Assembly (NCBI GenBank): GCA_963626805.1
Contig: CAVFXS010000047.1
Coordinates: 1 to 7,401, forward strand
Source of the DNA: CAG-632 sp963626805
GTDB lineage: Bacteria > Bacillota > Clostridia > Lachnospirales > Lachnospiraceae
Length of the DNA: 7,401 nt
Reading direction: 5' to 3'
Part shown: positions 1 through 5,905 of the stretch, piece by piece
Layout of the letters: the number at the start of each line of letters is the position of its first letter
How positions within the stretch are numbered: the stretch's first letter is position 1
Notes under the pieces: model-generated
Told to the model about the DNA's origin: nothing
Databases searched by the model: none
What the model saw: the letters and a program-made list of their open reading frames with translations, nothing else
Made by a program: the position numbers and the translations under genes

Positions 1-64
1 ATAGCAGAGCCTGTGAAAGCAGGGGATTGTGGATAAAAGTACGGAAACTCAAGCAGAATTACTA
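1..64. other. Left-edge sequence upstream of the purE promoter
   Basis: No gene can be assigned. Frame 1 is open from the window edge to a TAA at 34-36, giving 11 codons that could be the tail of an upstream gene, but this is too short to judge. A CCTG/CAGG hairpin with a 6-nt loop lies at 10-23 and is not followed by a T tract. A perfect DnaA-box 9-mer (TGTGGATAA) falls at 28-36 and may be chance. Confidence 0.3.
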
Positions 65-93
65 TTGAAAAAAAAGAAGAGTTGCTTTAAAAT
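65..93 (+). promoter_or_regulatory. Predicted sigma-A promoter of purE
   Basis: The -35 is TTGAAA (65-70) and the -10 is TAAAAT (88-93), with a 17-nt spacer. Transcription would start near 100 and leave a leader of about 45 nt before the ATG at 146. The match is good, but no transcript data support it. Confidence 0.55.
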
Positions 94-110
94 AAATGAA
101 AAATATACGA

Positions 111-129
111 ATGCTTCTGAAGAAGGCAT
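111..129 (+). promoter_or_regulatory. Small leader hairpin just before the purE ribosome binding site
   Basis: ATGCTTC (111-117) can pair with GAAGGCAT (122-129) with one bulged G around a TGAA loop. It ends two bases before the AGAAAGGA ribosome binding site at 131-138. It might modulate translation, but the stem is short and may have no role. Confidence 0.25.
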
Positions 130-145
130 AAGAAAGGATGAAATT

Positions 146-634
146 ATGAGAACTGCGATTATTATGGGCTCTACCAGTGATTTATCAAAGGTGGAACCGG
201 CGGTAGCAATATTAAAGGATTATGGTGTGACTGTAGATGTGAGATGTCTGTCAGCTCATCGGGCGCATGCCGGATTATCTGAGTTTATTGAAGAGACCAA
301 TCAGAATGGCACAGAGGTCATCATTACAGCGGCCGGTATGGCAGCAGCACTTCCGGGTGTGGTAGCATCCCAGACGGTTCTTCCGGTTATCGGAGTACCG
401 CTTTCAGGCTCCGTATTAGATGGCATGGATGCATTATATTCCATCGTTCAGATGCCATCCGGAATTCCGGTAGCCACCGTTGCAATCAATGGCAGCAAGA
501 ATGCTGCATATCTGGCACTTCAGATTATGGCTGTGAAGCATCCGGAGATCCGGGAAAAGCTGTTAGAGGAAAGACGTCAGATGGAAGAGAATGCCATGAA
601 GGCAAATGAAGAAGTAATTGCAAAGTTTCAGTAA
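146..634 (+). CDS. purE: 5-(carboxyamino)imidazole ribonucleotide mutase, class I-like
   Basis: PurE catalyses formation of 4-carboxy-AIR (CAIR) from N5-CAIR in de novo purine synthesis, as a cytoplasmic oligomer. The protein is 162 aa, the usual length. It opens with the nucleotide-binding strand and loop IIMGSTSD (5-12), then has the catalytic-His motif LSAHR (35-39, His38) and the family stretch DALYSIVQMPSGIPVA (95-110). The ATG at 146 is chosen because AGAAAGGA lies 7 nt upstream and the protein then starts directly with the first beta strand. An in-frame GTG at 29 would add 39 lysine-rich residues not seen in the family and would start upstream of the predicted promoter. One oddity is that the loop usually written GAAHLPG in class I enzymes reads MAAALPG here (65-71), so its His is Ala68. 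The gene stands alone with its own promoter and terminator. No purK is visible, so the true substrate (N5-CAIR or AIR plus CO2) cannot be settled here. Confidence 0.95.
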   Translation: MRTAIIMGSTSDLSKVEPAVAILKDYGVTVDVRCLSAHRAHAGLSEFIEETNQNGTEVIITAAGMAAALPGVVASQTVLPVIGVPLSGSVLDGMDALYSIVQMPSGIPVATVAINGSKNAAYLALQIMAVKHPEIREKLLEERRQMEENAMKANEEVIAKFQ

Positions 635-643
635 GAGATAAAG

Positions 644-689
644 AAAAGGATCGGCAGTGGAGAGTTTCGTCTTCTCTGCCGATCCTTTT
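644..689. terminator. Bidirectional terminator between convergent purE and purC
   Basis: AAAAGGATCGGCAG (644-657) pairs perfectly over 14 bp with CTGCCGATCCTTTT (676-689). Rightward the stem ends in TTTT. Leftward the complementary strand ends in TTTTCTTT. It lies 10 nt after the purE stop and 47 bases from the purC stop, so it can serve both genes. Confidence 0.88.
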
Positions 690-735
690 GTAATGGTTAT
701 AATGTAAGCGATGTAATTCTATTCAAAACAATGAA

Positions 736-1614
736 TTAAGCTAAAGGCTTACCGGTCAGTAATTCATATGCTTCCAGATATTTGTCGATCGTCTTCTGTG
801 CAATCTCTTCCGGAAGCTCCCAGTTGTTATCCGGGTTTGCCTTTAACCAGTCACGTGCAAACTGCTTATCAAAGGATGGCTGGCTCTGTCCCGGCTTGTA
901 ACCCTCTGCTGGCCAGAAACGGGAGCTGTCCGGTGTCAGCATCTCATCACCAAGCACGATATTTCCATTCTCATCCAGACCAAACTCAAACTTGGTATCC
1001 GCAATAATGATGCCCTTAGTCAGTGCATAATCCGCACATTTCTTATAAAGGGCAATGGTGTAATCCTTTAATTTGGTAGCGTATTCCAGTCCCTTGCCCG
1101 GAAAAACCTTCTCCAGATGTTCAACACTCTGCTCAAAGGAAATATTCTCGTCATGATCTCCGATCTCAGCCTTGGTAGAAGGAGTATAGATCGGTTCCGG
1201 CAGCTTATCGGATTCTAACAGACCTTCCGGCAGTGTAATACCGCAGACAGTGCCGTTCTTCTGGTAGCTTGCCCAGCCGCTTCCCGTAATGTAGCCACGA
1301 ACGATACATTCGATCGGGAGCATTTCAAGCTTCCGGCACATCATACTGTTTCCGTCAAACTCCGGCTTGTGGAAAAACTCCGGCATATCATTTACATCCG
1401 TTGAGATCATGTGGTTCGGAAGAATATCAGAAGTTAAATCAAACCAGAACTTAGACATCTGGGTTAAAACAGTACCCTTCTTATGGATGATGTTCTTGAG
1501 GATCACATCAAAGCAGCTGATTCTGTCAGTTGCAACCATGATCAGACTGTCATCGTTGTCATAGATTTCACGTACCTTGCCTTCTTTGATTGGCTTTAAT
1601 TCGTTTGCACTCAT
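736..1614 (-). CDS. purC: Phosphoribosylaminoimidazole-succinocarboxamide synthase (SAICAR synthetase)
   Basis: PurC condenses CAIR with aspartate using ATP to give SAICAR, the step directly after PurE. At 292 aa it is about 50 residues longer than the B. subtilis and E. coli enzymes and closer to the longer yeast Ade1-type form. Visible landmarks are the N-terminal glycine-rich EGKVREIY (11-18), the first family signature LPIECIVRGYITGSGW (99-114), the second signature IIADTKFEFG (203-212), and DEMLTPDSSRFW (223-234), which helps form the nucleotide and substrate site. The ATG at 1614 has AGAGGT (1622-1627 on the complementary strand) 7 nt upstream. The gene converges on purE rather than following it in an operon, and it is transcribed away from the amylase gene. 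All key motifs are intact, so it should be functional. Confidence 0.97.
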   Translation of the reverse strand: MSANELKPIKEGKVREIYDNDDSLIMVATDRISCFDVILKNIIHKKGTVLTQMSKFWFDLTSDILPNHMISTDVNDMPEFFHKPEFDGNSMMCRKLEMLPIECIVRGYITGSGWASYQKNGTVCGITLPEGLLESDKLPEPIYTPSTKAEIGDHDENISFEQSVEHLEKVFPGKGLEYATKLKDYTIALYKKCADYALTKGIIIADTKFEFGLDENGNIVLGDEMLTPDSSRFWPAEGYKPGQSQPSFDKQFARDWLKANPDNNWELPEEIAQKTIDKYLEAYELLTGKPLA

Positions 1615-1652
1615 TTGTTTTACCTCTCAATCTTAAGATTCAATTCCTGTTA

Positions 1653-1681
1653 AGCATAGTAGATTTTATTGAAAAAATCAA
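1653..1681 (-). promoter_or_regulatory. Predicted sigma-A promoter of purC
   Basis: Read on the minus strand, the -35 is TTGATT (1676-1681) and the -10 is TATGCT (1653-1658), with a 17-nt spacer. The -35 sits inside a 15-bp inverted repeat, ATTGA-N5-TCAAT (1668-1682), which might be an operator or just AT-rich symmetry. I see no clear PurR box of the Bacillus type. Confidence 0.5.
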
Positions 1682-1713
1682 TACCCGATTGCGGCAAATA
1701 GAAAGTAACGGAC

Positions 1714-1742
1714 TTGAATTTTCCGGGGGCATCATGTATAGT
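1714..1742 (+). promoter_or_regulatory. Predicted sigma-A promoter of the amylase gene
   Basis: The -35 is TTGAAT (1714-1719) and the -10 is TATAGT (1737-1742), with a 17-nt spacer. It lies back to back with the purC promoter, the two -35 hexamers being 32 bp apart. Transcription would begin near 1749, giving a leader of about 60 nt. No convincing cre (CcpA) site was found by eye. Confidence 0.5.
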
Positions 1743-1809
1743 TATGTACAGGACTGATTTAAAGCTGTAAAGCACATACAAAGGAAAAGCAACAGTGGAG
1801 GTTAAAGGT

Positions 1810-3285
1810 ATGAATCAAAACGGATTGATGATGCAGTATTTTGAATGGTATTTACCGGATGATGCTTCTTTGTGGAAGACACTGAAAGACAATGTTTCAA
1901 AGCTAAAGACCATGGGTGTCAGTGCAGTATGGCTTCCACCGGCATATAAGGGGGCGCAGGGAATCCATGATGTGGGATACGGTGCATATGACTTATATGA
2001 TCTGGGTGAATTTGATCAGAAGGGCACGATCCCTACAAAATACGGTGCAAAGGATGAGTATCTGGCAGCGATTAAGGCATTACAGGCCAAGGGAATTGAT
2101 GTCTATGCGGATATTGTGCTGAATCATAAAATGGGAGCCGATGAGACAGAGCAGGTGACGGCAGAGGAGTTTAATGCAGGAGACCGGAATCAGATGATCG
2201 GTGAGAAGAAGGTCATTCTTGGATGGACGAAGTTTACATTTCCGGGACGGAAAGGGAAGTATTCGGATTTCACCTGGAACTGGACACATTTTGATGGAAT
2301 CGACTGGGATCAGAATGCAAGACAGGGAGGTATTTACCGCCTGGAGGGTAAGACCTTTGATCAGGATGTAGATGAAGAGAACGGAAATTATGATTATCTG
2401 ATGGGATCCGATCTTGACTTTGAGAATCCGGAGGTCCAGGAGGAGCTTTATCGCTGGGGCGAATGGTATCTGGATACGACCGGTGTGAATGGATTCCGCC
2501 TGGATGCAGTGAAGCATATCGGAAGCAGCTTCTATCGGGACTGGCTGCCGAAGATGCGGGAAGTGACCGGCAAGGAGCTGTTTACAGTCGGAGAGTACTG
2601 GCACTGGGATGTGAATCATCTGGAGTCCTATCTGGACCGTGTCAATAATATAATGAGTTTATTTGATGTACCGTTGCATCTGCATTTCCATGATGCATCA
2701 CGGGCACATGGAAATTATGATCTGCGTACCATTTTTGATAATACGCTGGTAGCAAGACGGCCGATGGAGGCAGTGACATTTGTGGATAACCACGACAGTC
2801 AGCCGGGACAGTCCCTGGAGTCCTGGGTAGAGGACTGGTTTAAGCCTATGGCATATGCCATGATCCTGCTTCGGGAGAATGGCTATCCATGTCTGTTCTA
2901 CGGAGACTATGCAGGGATTCCGAATAATCAGATCGCACCGATGAAGCCGGTTCTGGATAAGCTGTTACGACTGCGGAAGAAGCATGCATATGGACCACAG
3001 CATGATTATCTGGATGATTCGAATGTGATCGGCTGGACCAGAGAAGGAGATGCGGCACATAAGGATTCCGGATGTGCGGTTGTCATCTCTGACGGTACCG
3101 GCGGTACGAAGCATATGTATATTGGCAAGCAGTTTGCAGGTAAGCATTTTGTGGATGCAATGAAGAATGCAAAGTACAATATTAAGATTGATGAAAACGG
3201 ATTTGGCGATTTTTATGTGAATCGTGCAGCAGTATCTGTCTGGATTCAGAAGGAACCGAAAAACACAAAGGCAACACAGGAATAG
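1810..3285 (+). CDS. Cytoplasmic alpha-amylase, glycoside hydrolase family 13 (GH13_5-like)
   Basis: This is an endo-acting alpha-1,4-glucanase of about 491 aa, the size of E. coli AmyA and the liquefying Bacillus amylases. There is no signal peptide, so it should act in the cytoplasm on maltodextrins or glycogen. All four GH13 regions are present (numbered from this start): region I DIVLNH (101-106), region II GFRLDAVKH (228-236) with nucleophile Asp232, region III VGEYW (260-264) with acid/base Glu262, and region IV FVDNHD (324-329) with Asp329. The N-terminal QYFEWYLPDD and the long domain B with DWDQNAR are typical of the subfamily. The ATG at 1810 is chosen because GGAGG (1797-1801) sits 8 nt upstream. 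A GTG at 1795 overlaps that site and is unlikely to be the start. The stop is followed after 29 nt by a TrpR-family gene with no terminator between, suggesting one transcript. Confidence 0.95.
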   Translation: MNQNGLMMQYFEWYLPDDASLWKTLKDNVSKLKTMGVSAVWLPPAYKGAQGIHDVGYGAYDLYDLGEFDQKGTIPTKYGAKDEYLAAIKALQAKGIDVYADIVLNHKMGADETEQVTAEEFNAGDRNQMIGEKKVILGWTKFTFPGRKGKYSDFTWNWTHFDGIDWDQNARQGGIYRLEGKTFDQDVDEENGNYDYLMGSDLDFENPEVQEELYRWGEWYLDTTGVNGFRLDAVKHIGSSFYRDWLPKMREVTGKELFTVGEYWHWDVNHLESYLDRVNNIMSLFDVPLHLHFHDASRAHGNYDLRTIFDNTLVARRPMEAVTFVDNHDSQPGQSLESWVEDWFKPMAYAMILLRENGYPCLFYGDYAGIPNNQIAPMKPVLDKLLRLRKKHAYGPQHDYLDDSNVIGWTREGDAAHKDSGCAVVISDGTGGTKHMYIGKQFAGKHFVDAMKNAKYNIKIDENGFGDFYVNRAAVSVWIQKEPKNTKATQE

Positions 3286-3314
3286 ACCAGAATATACCGG
3301 AAGAGGTGGAGAAT

Positions 3315-3632
3315 ATGGGAAAGACCATTCATACAGATGCAGTTGAACTGTTGTTTGATGCGATTCAGACACTGCAGACAAAAGAAGAATTTTATGCGTT
3401 TTTTGAAGATCTGTGTACAGTCAATGAAGTATTATCGCTGGCACAGAGAATCGAAGTAGCACAGAAGCTGGAGCAGGGAAAGACCTATGTAGAGGTAACG
3501 AATGAAACAGGGGCATCGACGGCCACGATCAGTCGTGTGAACCGGATACTGAATTATGGAACCGATGGGTTGAAGACTGCACTGGAACGGCTGGATCCAG
3601 CAGCAGATGCAGAGAAGGACCTAGAGAACTGA
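3315..3632 (+). CDS. YerC/YecD-type TrpR-family DNA-binding protein
   Basis: This is a 105-aa protein of the YerC/YecD branch of the Trp repressor superfamily, all helical, presumably a dimeric cytoplasmic DNA-binding protein. The N-terminal half (TKEEFYAFFEDLCTVNEVLSLAQRIEVAQKL) matches the family dimerisation helices. Residues about 55-79 (GKTYVEVTNETGASTATISRVNRIL) form the helix-turn-helix, with the conserved ASTATISRVNR recognition part. B. subtilis YerC is 104 aa, so this one is full length. The ATG at 3315 has a purine-rich AGGTGG 5 nt upstream. The GTG at 3306 lies inside that ribosome binding site and is rejected. It probably shares the amylase transcript and ends at the 3698-3760 terminator. 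Ligand and targets are not evident, and whether it controls the amylase gene is only a possibility. Confidence 0.9.
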   Translation: MGKTIHTDAVELLFDAIQTLQTKEEFYAFFEDLCTVNEVLSLAQRIEVAQKLEQGKTYVEVTNETGASTATISRVNRILNYGTDGLKTALERLDPAADAEKDLEN

Positions 3633-3697
3633 ACCGGTATAGGCATAGATAAATCGGAAGTAAATAGCATACTACGAGATTAAAACAAAATCAAAAC

Positions 3698-3760
3698 AAA
3701 AAGGCTGTCAGTCGGCAATGAATCGAAAGATCGATCAGAATTGTCGGCGGACAGCCTTTT
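3698..3760. terminator. Bidirectional terminator between the yerC-like gene and the DUF1836 gene
   Basis: AAAAAGGCTGTC (3698-3709) pairs with GACAGCCTTTT near 3750-3760. The pairing extends inward through TCGGCAAT (3712-3719) and ATTGTCGG (3740-3747), with a small internal loop and wobble pairs, making a long stem. Rightward it ends in TTTTATTATT. Leftward the complement ends in TTTTTGTTTTG. It suits both convergent genes. Confidence 0.85.
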
Positions 3761-3780
3761 ATTATTCATTCATAATTGTA

Positions 3781-4449
3781 TTATTTTTCTTCCTTCGCAT
3801 TTTTGGAAGCTTCTGCAGAGGAATCGGTACCCTGATCCGGTACCAGTTCATCAATGATCTTCTCGACCAGCTGTGTCTTCAAATATATATCGTAGCTCAG
3901 TAAAGCAACAAAGGTGAAATCCTGAAGATAAGAAGCGGAATTCATAGCATCGGAAGCCAGCTCCGGATGCTCCTCCTTAATCTTCTGATTTACGATCTCA
4001 TAGGTTTTAAAAATCTCCTGCTTATCCATCTGATACTGGAGCTGTGCCAGTTCCACAACGGTAGAATAAATGCTCTCCAGTGTTACGGAGTCTGTCTCGG
4101 AAGCATGGAAATATTTCTCGATCATCGGAGCCAGTAATTTCTGGATATCTCCAATGGACAGGAAATTCTTCAGATAATAAGTATAGATCAGAAGAATGAT
4201 ATGCTCCTTGGAATATTTCTTCTTCTCCGGTGGCGGCAGGAGATGATTCTTCGTGTAGTTGTTGATCATGGTCTTTGTCAGAATCTTATCATCCGGAGTT
4301 CTCTTGTTATTACTCAGATGCTTGTCCATAAAAGTTGTAACCTGATCCATATACAGCTCAATGGCAGGAATATCAGCCGGTTCAATATAATCCATTTGAA
4401 TCGCATCACGAATTTGTTTTTTTATTTCATCAAATGACAGTCCGTCCAT
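3781..4449 (-). CDS. DUF1836 domain-containing protein with a MerR-like helix-turn-helix
   Basis: This 222-aa cytoplasmic protein has no assigned function. Residues about 30-115 match the DUF1836 pattern as I know it: an N-terminal helix, then ILTKTMINNYTKNHLLPPP (56-74), KKYSKEHIILLIYTYYLKN (77-95) and a short LSIGDIQKLL segment (98-106). That arrangement resembles the winged helix of MerR-type regulators, so DNA binding is plausible. The C-terminal half is helical and has no motif I recognise. The tail (about 207-222) is low complexity, rich in Ser, Ala, Glu and Lys. The ATG at 4449 is preferred because GAGAGGA (4457-4463, minus strand) lies 7 nt upstream. An earlier in-frame ATG at 4479 would add ten residues and would place the RBS inside the coding region. 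It has its own strong promoter and lies downstream of metF on the same strand. Confidence 0.85.
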   Translation of the reverse strand: MDGLSFDEIKKQIRDAIQMDYIEPADIPAIELYMDQVTTFMDKHLSNNKRTPDDKILTKTMINNYTKNHLLPPPEKKKYSKEHIILLIYTYYLKNFLSIGDIQKLLAPMIEKYFHASETDSVTLESIYSTVVELAQLQYQMDKQEIFKTYEIVNQKIKEEHPELASDAMNSASYLQDFTFVALLSYDIYLKTQLVEKIIDELVPDQGTDSSAEASKNAKEEK

Positions 4450-4488
4450 AGTATTATCCTCTCTTCGTTCTGACAACATAACAGCTAT

Positions 4489-4517
4489 ATTATATAGTAT
4501 TAAAAACCATATGTAAA
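4489..4517 (-). promoter_or_regulatory. Strong predicted sigma-A promoter of the DUF1836 gene
   Basis: On the minus strand the -35 is TTTACA (4512-4517) and the -10 is a perfect TATAAT (4489-4494), with a 17-nt spacer. It sits in the 89-bp gap after the metF stop, so the DUF1836 gene can be expressed independently. No intrinsic terminator is evident after metF, so readthrough may add to its expression. Confidence 0.7.
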
Positions 4518-4538
4518 GAAAAATTAAAAGCTACTGCA

Positions 4539-5408
4539 TTACTGCGGTTTTACCTGCCCGAAGATTTCTCTGGTAACATCGGACTTATTCATGGTATAAA
4601 GGTGAATGCCGTCAACCTTGTTCTCGACTAATTCCATTATCTGGCGGATGGCATAATCAATGCCCGCTTTCTTCATATCCTCCGGAGAATCACCGTACTT
4701 TGCAAACAGATTACTCAGCTCGGTCGGTACGGAAGAACCGGATAACTGGATGCTGGTTCCGATCTGCTTTACAGAGGTGATCGGCATAATGCCTGCAGTG
4801 ATCGGAGTCTGGATACCATGGGCCCGGGCTGCTTCCCGGAACTGCAGGAACTTCTGATTATCAAAGAACATCTGTGTAATAAAGAAATGGACACCGGTAT
4901 CTGCCTTTAACTTCAGATGCTCCAGATCCTCTTCCACGGATGCAGATTCCGGATGCTTTTCCGGATAGCATGCAGCAGCAATACACATATCGGAGGAGGC
5001 GGCATCGCGGATGATCGGAATGATGTCACTGGCATGCTTGAAATGCCGGTTGGCAAAATCCTCATCGGACATATCCCGTGGCTGATCCCCGCGCAGAGCA
5101 AGAACATTATGGACGCCCTTTTTGTTTAATTCCGCAACCATGTGACGGAGAAAATGTTCATCCATGGCAACTGAGGTCAGATGGGCAAGTGCCTCGATCT
5201 CACAGATATTCTGGATATAGGCGGCAATAGTAGAAGTTTTCTTACTGGTACTTCCGCCGGCTCCGTAGGTGACACTGATAAAGTCAGGTCTGCAGGTCTG
5301 GATCTCGTCCAGTGTTTTAAATATAGAATAAATATCGTCATTTCTTTTCGGTGGGAATACCTCGCAGGAATAAACGGTCCTGTCGGTCTGAAAAATATCT
5401 TTGATCAT
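4539..5408 (-). CDS. metF: 5,10-methylenetetrahydrofolate reductase
   Basis: MetF is a flavoprotein that reduces 5,10-methylene-THF to 5-methyl-THF, supplying the methyl group for methionine synthesis. The protein is 289 aa, close to E. coli MetF (296 aa). Motifs fit the TIM-barrel FAD enzyme: SCEVFPPK (14-21) with the catalytic Glu16 equivalent to E. coli Glu28, SVTYGAGGST (45-54), LALRGDQP (103-110) with Asp108 equivalent to Asp120, FFITQMFFD (175-183), ITAGIMPI (203-210) and the C-terminal GIHLYTMN (267-274). The ATG at 5408 is chosen because AAAGGA (5415-5420, minus strand) lies 6 nt upstream. An ATG at 5435 would add nine residues before the conserved N-terminus and has no good ribosome binding site. 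No methionine-synthase or acetogenesis gene (such as metV) is adjacent. I see no SAM riboswitch or T-box in the ~115-nt leader and only a weak promoter candidate. Confidence 0.95.
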   Translation of the reverse strand: MIKDIFQTDRTVYSCEVFPPKRNDDIYSIFKTLDEIQTCRPDFISVTYGAGGSTSKKTSTIAAYIQNICEIEALAHLTSVAMDEHFLRHMVAELNKKGVHNVLALRGDQPRDMSDEDFANRHFKHASDIIPIIRDAASSDMCIAAACYPEKHPESASVEEDLEHLKLKADTGVHFFITQMFFDNQKFLQFREAARAHGIQTPITAGIMPITSVKQIGTSIQLSGSSVPTELSNLFAKYGDSPEDMKKAGIDYAIRQIMELVENKVDGIHLYTMNKSDVTREIFGQVKPQ

Positions 5409-5525
5409 AAGAAATCCTTTCTGGCGAAGAGTCATCCGTAATCGTATAACAGGAACTGCTTCGCTTACTTGTTCATATTTAATATTTTAGTATATATAAT
5501 AGAAGGCAGAGTGAATGATAATGAG

Positions 5526-5553
5526 AAAAGGTACAGTGAAAACTGCACCTTTT
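5526..5553 (-). terminator. Terminator of the yjfB-like gene
   Basis: AAAAGGTACAGT (5526-5537) pairs with ACTGCACCTTTT (5542-5553) around a GAAA loop with one A-C mismatch. On the minus strand the stem begins directly after the stop codon and ends in TTTTCTCATT. This isolates the small gene from metF downstream. Confidence 0.8.
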
Positions 5554-5730
5554 CTACAATCGGATATCAATATTCTGTCCCAGATTCGGTGTAACAGAGG
5601 ACTCCAGAATCTTTGCCAGCGCATCTCCATTCGCTTCCATGGTGTCCAAAGTCTTGGACATGAGCGCCAGACTCCAATCTGTCTGAACCCGGTCTGTGGA
5701 CATGGCAATTGATAATGCTGGAATATCCAT
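5554..5730 (-). CDS. YjfB family protein (putative motility protein)
   Basis: This is a 58-aa gene, short enough to be missed by a length cutoff. The product starts MDIPALSIAMSTDRVQ and continues with MSKTLDTMEANGDALAKIL (24-42), ending in NLGQNIDIRL. This matches the YjfB family, small Firmicute proteins annotated as putative motility proteins after B. subtilis yjfB, a gene of the SigD motility regulon. Molecular function is unknown, and there is no signal peptide or membrane segment. Support for a real gene is strong. A perfect GGAGG (5738-5742, minus strand) lies 7 nt before the ATG, there is a sigma-A-type promoter upstream, and a terminator begins directly after the TAG. The longer overlapping frame at 5487-5744 gives a Trp/Arg-rich protein without family features and runs through the terminator, so it is a shadow. 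No SigD-type (TAAA-N15-GCCGATAT) promoter was seen. Confidence 0.87.
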   Translation of the reverse strand: MDIPALSIAMSTDRVQTDWSLALMSKTLDTMEANGDALAKILESSVTPNLGQNIDIRL

Positions 5731-5755
5731 GTCACCACCTCCAATTAGTACCTAT

Positions 5756-5784
5756 ATCATAGCAAATAAAATAAGAAAAATCAA
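5756..5784 (-). promoter_or_regulatory. Predicted sigma-A promoter of the yjfB-like gene
   Basis: On the minus strand the -35 is TTGATT (5779-5784) and the -10 is TATGAT (5756-5761), with a 17-nt spacer. It is divergent from the NlpC/P60 gene promoter, with 30 bp between the two -35 hexamers. Confidence 0.6.
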
Positions 5785-5814
5785 TGCAAGAATGTGAAAA
5801 AACGACAAAATCAG

Positions 5815-5843
5815 TTGACTTCTATGGGTTGGCTTGTTATAAT
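5815..5843 (+). promoter_or_regulatory. Near-consensus sigma-A promoter of the NlpC/P60 gene
   Basis: The -35 is TTGACT (5815-5820) and the -10 is a perfect TATAAT (5838-5843), with a 17-nt spacer. Transcription should start near 5850, leaving a leader of about 55 nt. This is the best promoter match in the window. Confidence 0.8.
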
Positions 5844-5856
5844 TAGTTCGATTATT

Positions 5857-5873
5857 TGTAATAGATCTGTAAC
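5857..5873 (+). promoter_or_regulatory. WalR (YycF)-like operator in the leader of the NlpC/P60 gene
   Basis: TGTAAT (5857-5862), five bases, then TGTAAC (5868-5873) fits the WalR consensus TGT(A/T)A(A/T/C)-N5-TGT(A/T)A(A/T/C) at every position. WalR controls cell-wall hydrolase genes in low-GC Gram-positives, and the next gene is such a hydrolase. The site lies just downstream of the expected transcription start, a position that would favour repression. Binding itself is inferred. Confidence 0.5.
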
Positions 5874-5905
5874 AATTGGCGGTTCATTAAGGAGGAATAT
5901 TTGTA

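Noticed and set aside
28..36. Single DnaA-box match TGTGGATAA near the left edge
   Set aside because: It is isolated, without neighbouring boxes in the window. It is more likely chance than the pair at the right edge.
1..36. Eleven open codons at the left edge as the end of an upstream gene
   Set aside because: Too short to recognise or to separate from noise.
10..51. Possible 3' end of a ykkC/PRPP-type riboswitch (GGATAAAAG near a hairpin, ahead of a purine gene)
   Set aside because: The bases around GGATAAAAG do not form the expected GGG/CCC pairing, most of the aptamer would be off the window, and the purE promoter at 65-93 lies downstream of it. A covariance-model search with flanking sequence would decide.
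29..145. Extended purE start at the GTG at 29
   Set aside because: It adds 39 lysine-rich residues absent from the family and lies upstream of the predicted promoter. The ATG at 146 has a good ribosome binding site.
2080..2619. 179-codon minus-strand frame inside the amylase gene
   Set aside because: Opposite-strand shadow of a gene with all GH13 motifs. It has no supporting signals of its own.
2965..3381. 138-codon minus-strand frame across the amylase end and the yerC-like start
   Set aside because: Shadow of two well-supported plus-strand genes. Its product is Cys/His/Ser-rich, as is typical of antisense frames.
4539..5408. metF as part of an acetogenesis (Wood-Ljungdahl) cluster
   Set aside because: No metV, folD, fhs or other pathway gene is adjacent. 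The plain MetF role is sufficient.
5487..5744. 85-codon frame on the minus strand
   Set aside because: Trp/Arg-rich, resembles no family, runs through the terminator, and overlaps the well-supported 58-aa yjfB-like gene in another frame.
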